DNA from: Variovorax paradoxus
GTDB lineage: Bacteria; Pseudomonadota; Gammaproteobacteria; Burkholderiales; Burkholderiaceae_C
Length of the DNA stretch: 64,000 bases
Assembly: GCF_030815855.1 (NCBI RefSeq)
Contig: NZ_JAUSXG010000001.1
Location: 1,302,001-1,366,000, forward strand
Reading direction: 5' to 3'
The translations under genes and the position numbers were made by a program. The first letter of the stretch is position 1. The number at the start of each line of letters is the position of its first letter. Under the pieces are notes generated by a model that searched no databases, had not been told where the DNA came from, and was given only the letters and a program-made list of their open reading frames with translations. Below, one piece after another: positions 27,830-36,174 of this stretch.

Positions 27830-28830
27830 TGGAGATCCTTGTCCGAGGGTTGCGATTGAATCTGCGATTGTGTCTGTGATTGTGACTGCGCCGCGTGCGC
27901 AGCCTGCGTGCGCAGCTCTTCGATGGGCTGCACCGTCACCCCCACCTTGAGTGTGTGGCGCGCGCCGCCGTGCAGCACGCCGCGCATGGGCGACACGTCG
28001 GAATAGTCGCGGCCGATGGCGAGTGCGACGTAGTCTTCGCCCGGCTGGCGCCCGTTGGTGGGGTCGAACTCGGCCCAGCCGCCGGCGCTCTCGGGGCCGT
28101 CGCCATTCCCATCGCTTTCACCGGGCAGGTACACCGACACCCAGGCATGCGAGGCGTCGGCGCCCACCAGCCGCGGCTGGCCCGGCGGCGGCTGCGTGAG
28201 CAGATAGCCGCTCACGTAGCGCGCGGGCAGGCCCATCATGCGAAAGCAGGCAATCATGATGTGGGCGAAGTCCTGGCACACGCCCTTGCGCTGCGCGAGC
28301 GCTTCGACGGCGGGCGTGCTGATCTCGGTGCTGTCGGCTTCGTAGGCAAAGTCGCGGTACATGCGCTCGGTGAGGTCCATCGCCACGTCGAAGGTCGGCC
28401 GTTCGGGCGCGAAGCTTGCGCGCGCATAGGCCGCGAAGTCGTCGTGGCGGGGCACGTAGGGCGAGGGAAACACAAACTCGGAAGCCGGATCGAAGGTGGC
28501 GTCCTTGCGGTAGCGGAAACGCTCGCGAACGGCCTCCCAGGGCAGGTCACGTGCCACGGCTGAAGAAAGCACAGGCGCCGAGGTCTCGACCACGCTCTCG
28601 GCGGTGACCACGAGGCTGTCGTGCGTGGCCTCGAGCGCAAAAAAGGCGCGGGTGTTGCCGTACACATCGGGCAGTTCGTTGCGCTGTGCGGGCTGCGGCT
28701 CGATGACGAGCTTGTGGCTTACGAGCCGCTGCGAGGCGGTGGCCAGCGGCTTCAAGTGGGCAAGGTGCTGCGCCGTTTCGACCGGGGGCGAATACTCGTA
28801 GCGGGTTTCGTGCGTGACGTGAAGAAGCAT
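27826..28830 (-). CDS. transglutaminase-like protein (bacterial N-terminal domain family)
   Basis: A 334-aa cytoplasmic transglutaminase-like protein. The beta-sandwich N-terminal domain begins MLLHVTHETRYEYSPPV. The papain-like core has Cys185 (KGVCQDFAH), His228 (ASHAWVSVY) and Asp256 (WAEFDPTNG). Such proteins are coded beside circularly permuted ATP-grasp and alpha-E proteins, and are thought to act as peptidases or amide-transfer enzymes in that predicted amidoligase system; no substrate is known. The C-terminus ends in a Gln/Ser/Thr-only run (residues 318-327) also found in two module partners. Translationally coupled to the RidA gene. Confidence 0.87.
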   Translation of the reverse strand: MLLHVTHETRYEYSPPVETAQHLAHLKPLATASQRLVSHKLVIEPQPAQRNELPDVYGNTRAFFALEATHDSLVVTAESVVETSAPVLSSAVARDLPWEAVRERFRYRKDATFDPASEFVFPSPYVPRHDDFAAYARASFAPERPTFDVAMDLTERMYRDFAYEADSTEISTPAVEALAQRKGVCQDFAHIMIACFRMMGLPARYVSGYLLTQPPPGQPRLVGADASHAWVSVYLPGESDGNGDGPESAGGWAEFDPTNGRQPGEDYVALAIGRDYSDVSPMRGVLHGGARHTLKVGVTVQPIEELRTQAAHAAQSQSQTQSQIQSQPSDKDLQ

Positions 28831-28849
28831 GGGGTTCCTGCTGGGGCTG

Positions 28850-29665
28850 CTACTTCGGCGTGCTGCCGAAATGCGCCGCGTAGATCTTGTCGTAGCTGCC
28901 GTCGGCCTTGATGCCGTCCAGGCCCTTGTCGATCCTGGCCAGGAGCTCCGCATTGCCTTTCTTGACCGCAATGCCGTATTGCTCGACCGGGAAGGCCGCA
29001 TCGCTCACCGTCCTGAAGCCGCCGCCGGGGTTGTTGGCAAGGTAGTGCTCCACCACGCCGTTGTCGGCCACCACGGCTTCGACGCCGCCGGCTTCGAGTT
29101 CCTTGAGCGCGAGCGGCGTGGACTCGAAACGTTTGATGTTGCCGCTCGATTTGCCCTGCAGCTTGCCCACCACCTCGTCGCCCGTGGTGCCGTTCTGCAC
29201 GCCCACCTTCATGGCCTTGATGTCTTCGAACCTGGCCACCTGTGCGTCGCGCTTGACTGCGATGAGTTGCCTGGCTTCGAAGTAGGGCTTCGAAAAGTCC
29301 ATGGTCTGGCGGCGCTCGCCGGTGATGGTGATGGCCGACACCAGCAGGTCGCGGTCGCCCTGGTCGAGCGCGTTGAAGATGCCTTCCCATGGCGTGTCGA
29401 CGAACTTCACCTCGAAGCCGGCCTTGCCCGCGATCGCCTTGACCACGTCGATGTCGAAACCCGCGATCTCGCCCTTTTCGTTCTGCGACTCGAACGGTGT
29501 GTAGGCGGCATCGGTGCCGACCACCAGCACCCGGGCCGCCGCCGGCGGAGGCGGGGCCGTACCAGCGGGAGTGGGCTCCTGCTTGCCGCAGCCGGCCAGT
29601 GCAAGAGCAGCAACTCCGGCGAGAAGGCCGGCGGCAATCCACGGGATGCAGCGGTTGGCAAACAT
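28850..29665 (-). CDS. solute-binding lipoprotein, family 3 (amino acid type)
   Basis: A 271-aa binding protein with a lipoprotein signal ending ALAGC, so it is membrane-anchored and begins CGKQEPTPAG followed by a Pro/Ala linker. The fold motifs VGTDAAYTPFESQ, IAGFDIDVVKAIAG and DRDLLVSAITITGERR are classic for basic or polar amino acid binding. No permease or ATPase is adjacent; it lies between a transglutaminase and an ATP-grasp gene, so it either serves a distant transporter or has a role in this module. Sequence family is sure, ligand unknown. Confidence 0.87.
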   Translation of the reverse strand: MFANRCIPWIAAGLLAGVAALALAGCGKQEPTPAGTAPPPPAAARVLVVGTDAAYTPFESQNEKGEIAGFDIDVVKAIAGKAGFEVKFVDTPWEGIFNALDQGDRDLLVSAITITGERRQTMDFSKPYFEARQLIAVKRDAQVARFEDIKAMKVGVQNGTTGDEVVGKLQGKSSGNIKRFESTPLALKELEAGGVEAVVADNGVVEHYLANNPGGGFRTVSDAAFPVEQYGIAVKKGNAELLARIDKGLDGIKADGSYDKIYAAHFGSTPK

Positions 29666-29693
29666 GTGGCGGCCTCCTGGAGAAAGGGCGTGT

Positions 29694-32447
29694 TCAGGCG
29701 CCGACCGAACGCAGCGATTCCGACGTGAGCGTGAAATAGCGCGTGCCGATGGCGTCGGACACATGGTAGGCCGCCGTCTCGCAGTTGGCGAGAAGCTGAA
29801 CCAGCGCGGGATAGTCGGCATCGGCTCCGGCCGCGCAAAGATGCTCGAGCGTCCAGGCCGCGGGATCGGGCAGTTCGTAAGACAGCGCCGTGAGCTTGCC
29901 GGGCGCGCTGCCCGCAAGGCGCGCAATGCGCCCGCGCAGCGTTTGCGTGACCCAGGCCAGCGAACGCGGGTTCTCGGCATCGAGCACCAGCAAGTCGACC
30001 AGCGTGGCCACGTCGCGCCGCTGCTGGTAGCGGGCGTGGAAAGTGATGGTGCTGTCGAACAGCGCCACCATGGCCTCGAAGCCGCTCACCTCGTGCACCG
30101 CACCGTTCTCGAAGCCGGCCTCCAGCGCGTCCGACAGAAAACCCAGGCGTTCGATGTGGCGGCCGATCGAGAGCAGGCGCCAGGCATCGTCGCGCGTCAT
30201 GCGGTCGGTCTGCGCGCCGGTCATGGCGGCCAGTGCGGTGCTGGCGGATTCGAGCGCGCGCAGCGCCGCGCCGGTGGCAAAGCTGCCTTCGCCGGCCTGC
30301 TCGGCCGCGCGCCGCAGAAACTCGGCTTCGGCGCGCACGATCTGATTCCAGTTGTCCTGCGAGAGCCGTTCGCGCACGGCGGCGGCAGCCTGCCGGATGC
30401 AGCGCAAACTGAAGCCCACGCTGCCGCCGCGCTCCACATCGCCGAGCTCGGCAATCAGCGCGCGCTCGAACACGCGTCGCGATTGCGGCGCGCTGGGCAC
30501 GCCCGCCGGCACCAGCGCATTGCGCAAGGCCATGCGGTGCAGCCAGTCGAGCAGCGGGCGCGAAGACTGGTCTTCGCTGCCCAGCAGGTTGAGCGTGAGG
30601 CGCGCGAGCCGTACCGCGTTTTCGGCGCGCTCGGTGTAGCGGCCGAGCCAGAACATGTTCTCGGCCGCACGGCTGGTAACCGGCGCACGGTGCCGCGCGA
30701 GCGAAGCCGGCGTGGCATGCGGCTGCAGCAGCGTGGTGCGGTCGACTTCGCCGTGCGTTTGCACCCACACGTCGGCGCTGCTGCCGCCGCGCTGCATGGA
30801 GGCGATTTGCGCATCGCGGCCTGCGAGCCGTGCCAGCCCGCCGGGCAGCACGCGCCACGACTGCGCGCCGTCGCTCACCGCGAAGACGCGCAGCAGCACC
30901 GCACGCGGCGCGATGTGGCCGGGGCCCATGTCATTGGCCCAGGTGGGCATCTGCGACAGCGGCAGATAGCTCTGCACGGTGTGGGCTTCGCCCTCGCGCA
31001 CGATGCGGCCGGCCCATTCGTCGAGCTGGCGCCGGCTCAGCTCGCTGCCGAGCACCGCGTCGAAGCTGGTCTGCCCGTCGGAGCCTGGGTAGGTGGGCTT
31101 GATGGCAGAGGCGCCGAGCTGCGGCAGCACCGCCTCGAGCGCGGCGCGTTCGCCGCACCACCAGGTCGGCAGCGCCGGCAGCTTGAGCTTTTCGCCGATG
31201 AGGCGGCGCGCCAACCCGGGCAGGAAACCCAGCAGCGCAGGCGATTCGAGAAACGCCGACCCCGGCATGTTGGCCACCAGCACGTTGCCGGCGCGAATGG
31301 CCTGCAGCAGGCCGGGCACGCCCAGCGTGGAATCGGGGCGCAGCTCGAGGGGGTCGAGGAACTGGTCGTCCAGCCTCTTGATGAGCCCGTGCACCGGCCG
31401 CAGGCCCTGCAATGTCTTGAGGTAGAGCCGCTGGTCGCGAACCGTGAGGTCGCTGCCCTCGACCAGCGTCACGCCGAGATAGCGCGCAAGGTACGCATGC
31501 TCGAAGTAGGTCTCGTTGTACGGGCCGGGCGTGAGCAGCGCGATGTGCGGCGGCACGCCGGCCGGGCACATGCGCTGCAGGCCGTCCATCATGGCGCTGT
31601 AGGTGGCGGCCAGGCGCTGCACGTGCAGCGCCTCGAAAGCCTGAGGGAACTGGCGTGTGACGGCGAGCCGGTTTTCGAGCAGGTAGCCGAGGCCCGAGGG
31701 CGCCTGCGTGCGCTGCGACACCACCCACCAGTTGCCGTCGGGCCCGCGCGCGAGGTCGAAGGCCGCAATATGCAGCCAGGTGTCGCCAGGCGGCTTCACG
31801 CCATGAAGGGCGCGCAGGTAGCCCGGATGGCCGCGCACCAGTGCCGGTGGCAACAGGCCCTCGGCCAGCAGTTGCTGCGGGCCGTAGACATCGGCCATCA
31901 CGCGGTCGAGCACGCGCATGCGCTGCAGCACGCCGGTTTCGATCTGGCTCCAGCTCTCGGGCGAGACGATCAGCGGGAACAGGTCGAGCGACCAGGGGCG
32001 CTGCGGCCCATTGGCGTCGGCGTAGACGTTGTAGGTGACGCCGTTGTCCCGGATCTGCCGTTCCAGGCTGACCGCGCGCCTTGGCAGGTCGCCGAACCCA
32101 CCCGGGCCGAGTTGTTCGAAGAAAGCGTTCCAGGCGGTCGTGAGGGGCGGCTTCTCGTTGGAGGGCTGCGGTGGCTGAAGGACCTGGGTCTGTGTCTGCG
32201 TCTGGGATTGCGATTGAGCCTGCGACGGACTCGGCGCCGGCGCAGGGCGCTCGGCGGCCGTGTCGTAGAGCATGGGCGGCATGGCCGCTGCGGGCGGCGC
32301 TGCCGCGGCAGCCTGACGCGCCGGCGTGGCTTGCCCGCGCAGCTCGTCGAAGTGGCCGGGCAGGGCGGCCGGGGCGAGCGCCGACGCCAGGGCGGCTGGA
32401 AATTCCAGTGCCTGGGCGTCGAACAGGGATTCGTTCAAAGGTTCCAC
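29694..32447 (-). CDS. circularly permuted ATP-grasp protein fused to an alpha-E domain
   Basis: A 917-aa fusion. After a low-complexity N-terminal ~100 residues (Ala-rich, then a Gln/Ser/Thr run at about 75-88), residues ~110-590 form the circularly permuted ATP-grasp domain: RVLDRVMADVYG, HIAAFDLARGPDG, LLTPGPYNETYFEHAYLAR. From ~598 comes the alpha-E domain, opening ENMFWLGRYTERAENAVR. Elsewhere, and in this window at 38779 and 40323, the two are separate genes. The family is predicted to be a peptide- or amide-forming ligase; its product is undefined. Cotranscribed with the large transglutaminase upstream and, on spacing, the binding protein downstream. Confidence 0.87.
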   Translation of the reverse strand: MEPLNESLFDAQALEFPAALASALAPAALPGHFDELRGQATPARQAAAAAPPAAAMPPMLYDTAAERPAPAPSPSQAQSQSQTQTQTQVLQPPQPSNEKPPLTTAWNAFFEQLGPGGFGDLPRRAVSLERQIRDNGVTYNVYADANGPQRPWSLDLFPLIVSPESWSQIETGVLQRMRVLDRVMADVYGPQQLLAEGLLPPALVRGHPGYLRALHGVKPPGDTWLHIAAFDLARGPDGNWWVVSQRTQAPSGLGYLLENRLAVTRQFPQAFEALHVQRLAATYSAMMDGLQRMCPAGVPPHIALLTPGPYNETYFEHAYLARYLGVTLVEGSDLTVRDQRLYLKTLQGLRPVHGLIKRLDDQFLDPLELRPDSTLGVPGLLQAIRAGNVLVANMPGSAFLESPALLGFLPGLARRLIGEKLKLPALPTWWCGERAALEAVLPQLGASAIKPTYPGSDGQTSFDAVLGSELSRRQLDEWAGRIVREGEAHTVQSYLPLSQMPTWANDMGPGHIAPRAVLLRVFAVSDGAQSWRVLPGGLARLAGRDAQIASMQRGGSSADVWVQTHGEVDRTTLLQPHATPASLARHRAPVTSRAAENMFWLGRYTERAENAVRLARLTLNLLGSEDQSSRPLLDWLHRMALRNALVPAGVPSAPQSRRVFERALIAELGDVERGGSVGFSLRCIRQAAAAVRERLSQDNWNQIVRAEAEFLRRAAEQAGEGSFATGAALRALESASTALAAMTGAQTDRMTRDDAWRLLSIGRHIERLGFLSDALEAGFENGAVHEVSGFEAMVALFDSTITFHARYQQRRDVATLVDLLVLDAENPRSLAWVTQTLRGRIARLAGSAPGKLTALSYELPDPAAWTLEHLCAAGADADYPALVQLLANCETAAYHVSDAIGTRYFTLTSESLRSVGA

Positions 32448-32530
32448 AGGGGATGGATTGTCACATTGCCGTCACCGTGCCAGGTGGCGGGCGATGTGCT
32501 AAATGTCGCCCTGTGTCCCTTTAACTCTTT

Positions 32531-35500
32531 TCACCGCCGCAAATCGAGCGTGAACGGGAATTCGCGGCTGCCCGCGAGTTCGATGGTCGCCGGGGGCGTG
32601 CGCATCAGGCCCGGCGTGTGGCCCATGCGCGTGAAGCGCGACATGCGCCGGCTTTCCGCCTCGTAGGCATTGACGGGGAAGGTGTCGTAGTTGAGTCCGC
32701 CGGGGTGGGCGACGAAATACTGGCAGCCACCGAGCGAGCGCTTCATCCAGGTGTCGACGATGTCGAAGGTCAGCGGCGCATGGGCGTCGATGCTCGGATG
32801 CAGCGCCGAAGGCGGATTCCAGGCCTTGTAGCGCACGCCTGCGACGAATTCGCCGACGGTGCCGGTGGGTTGCAGTGGCAGCACCTTGCCGTTGACCGTG
32901 ATCACGTGGCGGCTTTCGTTCAGGCCGGTCACGCGCACCTCGATGCGTTCGAGCGACGAATCGACGTACCGCACCGTGCCGCCGGCCGAGCCTTCCTCGC
33001 CCATCACATGCCAGGGCTCGAGCGCATTGCGCAGCGAAAGCTCCACGCCCATGGCCTGCACCTGGCCGACCAGCGGGAAGCGGAACTCCAGGTGTGGCGC
33101 GAACCAGTCGGAATCGAAGGCGAAACCGGCCTGGCGCATCTCGCTGATCACGTCGTCGAAGTCCATCTTGACGAAGGTCGGCAGCACGAAGCGGTCGTGC
33201 AGCTCGGTGCCCCAGCGGGTGACAGGCGCCTTGTAGGGTTCGTCCCAGAAGCGCGCCACCAGGGCGCGAATCAGCAACTGCTGCGCGATGCTCATGCGCG
33301 CGTGCGGCGGCATTTCGAACGCGCGCAATTCGAGCAGGCCGAGGCGGCCGGTGCTCGAGTCGGGCGAGTAGAGCTTGTCGATGCAGAACTCGCTCCTGTG
33401 CGTGTTGCCCGACACGTCGATCAAGATGTTGCGCAGGGTGCGGTCGACCAGCCACGCCGGCATGTTGGCGCCGTGGATCTCGCGGCTCTTCGCGATTTCT
33501 TTCAGCGCAATTTCGAGCTCGTAGACCTGGTCGTTGCGCGCTTCGTCGACGCGCGGCGCCTGGCTCGTCGGGCCGATGAACATGCCCGAGAACAGGTAGC
33601 TCAGCGAAGGGTGGTTGTGCCAATAGAGCAGCAGGCTCGCCAGCAGCTCGGGCCGGCGCAGGAACGGGCTGTCGGCCGGCGTGGCGCCGCCCATCACGAA
33701 GTGGTTGCCACCGCCGGTGCCGGTGTGGCGGCCGTCGGTCATGAACTTCTCGGCTGACAGGCGGGTTTCGAATGCGGCGTTGTAGAGAAACTCGGTGTGG
33801 TCGACCAGTTCCTTCCAGTTGTGCGCCGGATGGATGTTGACTTCGATCACGCCCGGGTCGGGCGTGACGGCCAGCATCTTCAGGCGCGGGTCGCGCGGCG
33901 GCGGATAGCCTTCCATCACGATCCGCATGCCGAGCTGCCGGGCCGTGGCTTCGACGGCCGCGACCAGGTCGAGATAGTCTTCCAGGCGCGCAAGCGGCGG
34001 CATGAAGACGTAGAGCACGCCCGAGGCGCTGCCCTTTTTCTCGGCGGCCGGGCCGTTCGCGCGGCGCGGGTCGCGCACCTCGACGCACAGCGCGGTGCGC
34101 GTGACCCAGTGGGCCGATTCGCCGCGCACGGGCTGGCGGGTGGCCGGTGCCGCGGAACTGCTGGCAGCCTCGGCCGATGCCGTGGCGAGGGCCGCGGCCG
34201 CATCGCCGCTCGCGGCTGCGCCCGGCGACTGCATGCGCAAGCTGGCGGGCACCAGGGGAGGCGCAGCGAAGTCATAGGGCACGGTGCCCAGGTCGGCGCC
34301 CGGTGCGCCGCTGGCCGGCACGGCGTAGCGCGCGCGGTAGTCGGCCGAACTCGGCAGCGCGGTGCGCGGCGCGGTCGGGTCGCGCTCGACCAGATAGGGG
34401 TAGTCGCCCTTGCTGGCCCAAGGCTGCGAGTCGAGCGGCAGGCGGTAGCCCATCGGTGAATCGCCCGGGATCAGATAGAGCCGATCGTCGCGCAGGAACC
34501 AGGGGCCGGTTTTCCAGCCCGGGCCTTCGAGCGCCGGTGCATCGGCATCGGCGTTGCCCGGTTCGAGCGGCAGCATGTAGCCGATGACCGCATCGAGCTT
34601 CTGCGTGAACACGCGGCGCAGGCGAATGCGTTCGAGTTCGTCGTCGAGCTTCGACTCGAACGGGTCGACGTTGACCGGCAGGCGGCGTTCGCGCCAGAGG
34701 TAGTAATAAACGTCTTCGTAGCCGGGCTGGACGTAGCGCTCGGTGATGCCGAGCTTGTGCGCCAGCACGGTGGTGAAGCGGCGTGCGTCTTCGCTTGTGT
34801 AGTGCGTGGGCACGCGCTCGTCGGCAAAGAGCTCGGGGTCGTGCCAGAGCGTCTGGCCGTCGGCGCGCCAGAAGATCGACAGTGCCCAGCGCGGCAGCTG
34901 CTCGCCCGGATACCACTTGCCCTGGCCGAAGTGCAGGAAGCCGCCTTGGCCGTATTCCGCGCGCAGCTTGTGGACGAGTTCGGTGGCGTAGCCGCGTTTG
35001 GTGGGGCCGAGCGCGTCGGTGTTCCACTCGGGCGCATCGCGGTCGCTGGTGGCCACGTAGGTCGGCTCGCCGCCCATCGTGAGCCGCACGTCGCCGGCCG
35101 TGAGGCGCGCATCGACCGCGTCGCCGAGCGCGAGCACCTCGGCCCATTGTTCTTCGGTGTAGGGCTTGGTCACGCGCGGCGATTCGTAGATGCGCGAGAC
35201 CTTCATCTCATGGCCGAAATCGACCTCGGCCTCATCCACGCCGCCTTCGATGGGCGCGGCGCTCGAAGGCGTGGGCGTGCAGGCGAGCGGGATGTGGCCT
35301 TCGCCCGCCATCAGGCCCGAGGTGGCGTCCAGGCCGACCCAGCCCGCGCCCGGCAGGAACACTTCGCACCAGGCGTGCAGGTCGGTGAAGTCGACCGTGG
35401 TGCCACTCGGGCCGTCGAGCGACTTCACGTCGGGCGTGAGCTGGATCAGGTAGCCCGAAACGAAACGCGCCGCCAGGCCGCAGTGGCGCAGCAGCTGCAC

Positions 35501-36061
35501 CAGCAGCCAGCCCGAGTCTCGGCAGGAGCCGCTGCCGCTGGTGAGCGTTTCTTCCGGCGTCTGCACGCCAGGCTCCATGCGGATCAGGTAATTGACGTCT
35601 TTCTGGACCTGCTGGTTGAGGCCGACCAGGAAGTCGATGGTGCGCTGCTCCTTGCGCTCGATCTTGTCGAGGTAGGCCGAAAGCAGCGGCGTGGGTTCTT
35701 CGGTGACGAGGTAGGGGGCAAGCTCTTCGGCCTGCGAGGCGGTGTACTTGAAAGGGAAGTTCTCGGCCTGCGGCTCGAGAAAAAAGTCGAACGGGTTGTA
35801 GACCGCCATTTCGACCACGAGGTCGACCGTGACCTTGAACTCGCGCGTCTTTTCGGGAAACACGAGCCGCGCCTGGTAGTTGGCGAACGGGTCCTGCATC
35901 CAGTTGACGAAATGCCCGGCCGGCTCGACCTGCAGCGAATACGAGATGACGTTGCTGCGGCAATGCGGCGCGGGACGCAAGCGCACGACCTGCGGGCCCA
36001 ACTGCACCAGGCGGTCGTATTTGTAATGGGTGACGTGGTGGAGTGCGGCGTGAATGGACAT
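32531..36061 (-). CDS. giant transglutaminase-like protein with DUF2126 domain (1176 aa)
   Basis: I chose the ATG at 36061 (MSIHAALHHVTHYKYDRLV); the frame is open 25 codons further but the family begins here. The N-terminal ~300 residues form a transglutaminase-like domain with Cys180 (GSGSCRDSGW), His229 (DLHAWCEVF) and Asp245 (GLDATSGL). The remaining ~850 residues are the DUF2126 part, with GGEPTYV, VIEVNIHPAHNW, HTGTGGGNHFVMGG and RFPLVGQVQAMG, resembling a GCS2/ATP-grasp-type amidoligase fold. This type is the partner of the ATP-grasp/alpha-E proteins. No signal peptide. First gene of the minus-strand module. Confidence 0.88.
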   Translation of the reverse strand: MSIHAALHHVTHYKYDRLVQLGPQVVRLRPAPHCRSNVISYSLQVEPAGHFVNWMQDPFANYQARLVFPEKTREFKVTVDLVVEMAVYNPFDFFLEPQAENFPFKYTASQAEELAPYLVTEEPTPLLSAYLDKIERKEQRTIDFLVGLNQQVQKDVNYLIRMEPGVQTPEETLTSGSGSCRDSGWLLVQLLRHCGLAARFVSGYLIQLTPDVKSLDGPSGTTVDFTDLHAWCEVFLPGAGWVGLDATSGLMAGEGHIPLACTPTPSSAAPIEGGVDEAEVDFGHEMKVSRIYESPRVTKPYTEEQWAEVLALGDAVDARLTAGDVRLTMGGEPTYVATSDRDAPEWNTDALGPTKRGYATELVHKLRAEYGQGGFLHFGQGKWYPGEQLPRWALSIFWRADGQTLWHDPELFADERVPTHYTSEDARRFTTVLAHKLGITERYVQPGYEDVYYYLWRERRLPVNVDPFESKLDDELERIRLRRVFTQKLDAVIGYMLPLEPGNADADAPALEGPGWKTGPWFLRDDRLYLIPGDSPMGYRLPLDSQPWASKGDYPYLVERDPTAPRTALPSSADYRARYAVPASGAPGADLGTVPYDFAAPPLVPASLRMQSPGAAASGDAAAALATASAEAASSSAAPATRQPVRGESAHWVTRTALCVEVRDPRRANGPAAEKKGSASGVLYVFMPPLARLEDYLDLVAAVEATARQLGMRIVMEGYPPPRDPRLKMLAVTPDPGVIEVNIHPAHNWKELVDHTEFLYNAAFETRLSAEKFMTDGRHTGTGGGNHFVMGGATPADSPFLRRPELLASLLLYWHNHPSLSYLFSGMFIGPTSQAPRVDEARNDQVYELEIALKEIAKSREIHGANMPAWLVDRTLRNILIDVSGNTHRSEFCIDKLYSPDSSTGRLGLLELRAFEMPPHARMSIAQQLLIRALVARFWDEPYKAPVTRWGTELHDRFVLPTFVKMDFDDVISEMRQAGFAFDSDWFAPHLEFRFPLVGQVQAMGVELSLRNALEPWHVMGEEGSAGGTVRYVDSSLERIEVRVTGLNESRHVITVNGKVLPLQPTGTVGEFVAGVRYKAWNPPSALHPSIDAHAPLTFDIVDTWMKRSLGGCQYFVAHPGGLNYDTFPVNAYEAESRRMSRFTRMGHTPGLMRTPPATIELAGSREFPFTLDLRR

Positions 36062-36174
36062 GCGTTTTGTGTGCAGTACTGCGAGATTGCATCGAAAAGA
36101 TGTCTCTTGTGAGACGCATACTAGCCCAGATGACAAGCAATTAACGCGCCATTGAGCGTGAGCCCAGGGAGGGT

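Noticed and set aside
29514..32666. Open frame of more than 1000 codons on the plus strand opposite the fused ATP-grasp gene
   Set aside because: In this high-GC DNA the complement of a well-biased gene stays open; the translation is His/Arg/Ala-rich with no domain, while the minus strand encodes a recognised protein.
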